Source of the DNA: Erigeron canadensis
Taxonomy: Eukaryota; Streptophyta; Magnoliopsida; Asterales; Asteraceae
Direction: 5' to 3'
DNA: 64,000 nt
Assembly: GCF_010389155.1 (NCBI RefSeq)
Contig: NC_057768.1
Location: forward strand, 2,044,501 to 2,108,500
The translations under genes were made by a program, and so were the position numbers. Under the pieces are notes generated by a model. It made no database searches, was not told where the DNA came from, and saw only the letters and a list, made by a program, of their open reading frames with translations. This document shows positions 62,519-64,000 of the stretch, piece by piece. Each line of letters begins with the position of its first letter. Positions within the stretch are counted from its first letter, which is position 1.

Positions 62519-63592
62519 GAGTTAAATACAATAATGGTCCCTGTGGTTTGTTACTTTTTGCAACGGTAGTCGCTCTTTTGATTTTTTAGCAACCGTGGTC
62601 CTGAAGATATGTTTCAGTTGCAACGGCAGTCCCTCACTAACAGAATCGTTAATTAGTGTCGTTAAGTTTCCCATGTGAGTACCACATGAGGGGTATTAAT
62701 GTCCTTCCACCTACACAAACATAGGGGTGTTCAAAAGTATTTGTATCCAAACACGTTATTTAAAAATCTAATCCGATATTATTTGAAATGTCGGATATTC
62801 AAGTTTCCGTTCGGATTTAGATTTAGATTTAGGTAAAGATTTTTGAAAACTTTGGATATCATAAATTTCTAAATCAAATTTCGGATATCCAAAGGGGATA
62901 TTATGCTTATTTTATCTTGAAAGTTTTAGATACTTCGGATATCCAAAACCTTTGGAAATGTGTCCGGATATTCATATCCACTATCCGAAGTTTTGAATAT
63001 CCGTAATTTGGATAGCTGAATTTTAGGGAAAAAAATAAATATCTTTAAAAAAATATCTCAAGTATCTGAATTTTAGAAAAAAATAAATATCATAGATATT
63101 GTCGTATTATTAGATATTGAGACTAACGTTTTGGATACTTTCGGATATTGAAACTAGGATTTTTCGATATCTTTTGATATTTTGGAATATTTTCGAATTT
63201 TAAAAAAATGATATTGAAATCTAATCAAAAATAAATTCTAGATATTTTCAGATATCCAAAATATCTGAAACTTTTCAAACATCTCTATCCGAATTTGAAT
63301 CCAAAATTTATTGTATCCAACTTTTCATAGAAAATAGGATCGAATTTTCGGATCATGGTTCAGATACGGATACTTTCAAACACCCCTTTGGTTATGTAGG
63401 AGGAAGGACATTAATACCTCTCATGTACTACTCACATGAGAAACTTAACGACACTAACTAACGGTTCCGTTAGTGAGGGACCACCATTGCAACTGAAACA
63501 TATCTTCAGGGACCACGGTTGCTAAAAATTCAATGGAGGGACTGCCGTTGCAAAAAGTGACAAACCACGGAGACCATTCTTGCATTTAACTC
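62519..63592. mobile_element. MULE-derived element with perfect 9-bp target duplication
   Basis: Terminal inverted repeats of roughly 210-240 bp start gagttaaatacaataatggt on the left and, on the other strand, gagttaaatgcaagaatggt on the right. The direct repeat taaatttat flanks both ends (62510-62518 and 63593-63601). The inner arms continue into ggggtgttcaaaag and its inverted partner near 63380-63391, and the core is rich in ggatatccaaa-type words. No transposase is encoded. Confidence 0.9.
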
Positions 63593-63708
63593 TAAATTTA
63601 TTTACTAACACTACATAAACACATACTACTTCAATTCACTTTCAACATATCAAATCTACTACTTTCTTTCATTCTACCTCATCTTTTTCTCTCTACATTT
63701 TTTTAACT

Positions 63709-63768
63709 ATGTTCCCCAATAATAATAATAACTTTAACTTTAATAATAACAATAACTTCAACCCTATA

Positions 63769-63823
<55 letters not shown>

Positions 63824-63927
63824 TTCGTTTTCAACGTCCTAACACCCAAAATAAAACCGATGTCAACGATCCAAATTTTCTAAACAACGTGACTGTTATT
63901 TTGATGGTTATCTTTGTTGGAATATGA
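63709..63927 (+). other. Asn-rich open frame over an (AAT)n microsatellite
   Basis: An ATG preceded by a CT-rich leader opens a 72-codon frame: MFPNNNNNFNFNNN, then about 20 Asn from (AAT)n at 63767-63823, then RFQRPNTQNKTDVNDPNF and a hydrophobic end. The Asn run is a microsatellite product. The leader and N-terminus could be the start of a longer gene or transposase accessory protein cut by the window end, but nothing identifies it. Confidence 0.3.
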
Positions 63928-64000
63928 TCACGTTAAATAAACGCATATCCGAAAATTATTTAAGCCTATGAGATCACACAAAATGACACATAAACTCTAT

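Noticed and set aside
1..64000. CRISPR arrays, rRNA, functional tRNA genes, organellar DNA inserts
   Set aside because: No regularly spaced short repeats with unique spacers, no rRNA-like conserved blocks and no full tRNA cloverleaf were seen; pol III boxes found belong to SINE-like elements.

Overview
The window is eukaryotic nuclear DNA from a flowering plant. Its protein-coding genes are split by many short AT-rich introns, their products match plant families (a MES11-type methylesterase, eIF3m, a plant HAD/FCP1-like protein), and the intergenic DNA is packed with plant-type transposons: Helitrons, LTR elements, MULE and hAT derivatives, hairpin MITEs and tRNA-derived SINEs. A eudicot is likely; the species cannot be fixed from the sequence alone.

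Four genes are well supported. A six-coding-exon HAD/FCP1-like phosphatase-fold gene lies on the minus strand (18.8-21.6 kb, 5' UTR exon near 22.7 kb). A five-exon MES11-like alpha/beta-hydrolase lies on the plus strand (32.24-34.49 kb). A ten-exon gene for translation initiation factor 3 subunit M lies on the plus strand (56.07-60.43 kb). A cyclin-box gene or fragment converges on it from the minus strand (61.28-62.14 kb). Two orphan exons at 41.34-41.61 kb look like the start of a gene whose remainder I cannot find.

Everything else is mostly mobile DNA. At 3.8-11.55 kb a probable Helitron is split by a non-autonomous LTR retrotransposon with a 5-bp target duplication, and the 5' LTR of that element is split by a solo LTR, also with its own 5-bp duplication: three nested layers. 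At 11.8-13.1 kb there are three hairpin MITEs in a row, joined by (TA)n. Helitrons follow at 14.2-15.46, 25.6-26.0, 26.6-28.0 (one inside another) and 28.8-29.85 kb. Region 35.5-41.2 kb holds further Helitron-like pieces and a MULE with doubled terminal repeats. Region 42.5-43.3 kb is a tandem duplication in which one copy carries a 200-bp Helitron and the other is the empty site. A hAT-type MITE with 8-bp target duplication sits at 46.6-47.1 kb, and a foldback structure flanked by 150-bp direct repeats at 48.16-49.55 kb. A 5'-truncated Ty1/copia element on the minus strand occupies 49.9-51.9 kb. At 53.16-55.25 kb there is an inverted repeat with arms of about 1 kb that would fold into a long hairpin RNA. 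A 1,074-bp MULE-type element with a perfect 9-bp duplication (62.5-63.6 kb) lies directly upstream of the cyclin-like exons.

The four genes do not form a pathway; they are independent housekeeping or regulatory genes separated by repeats. The strongest biological leads are the long inverted repeat (possible small-RNA source), the MES11-like protein with Asp in place of the nucleophile Ser and a GC-AG intron, and the repeat-built N-terminal region of the HAD protein. No organellar insert, tRNA, rRNA or CRISPR array was found.
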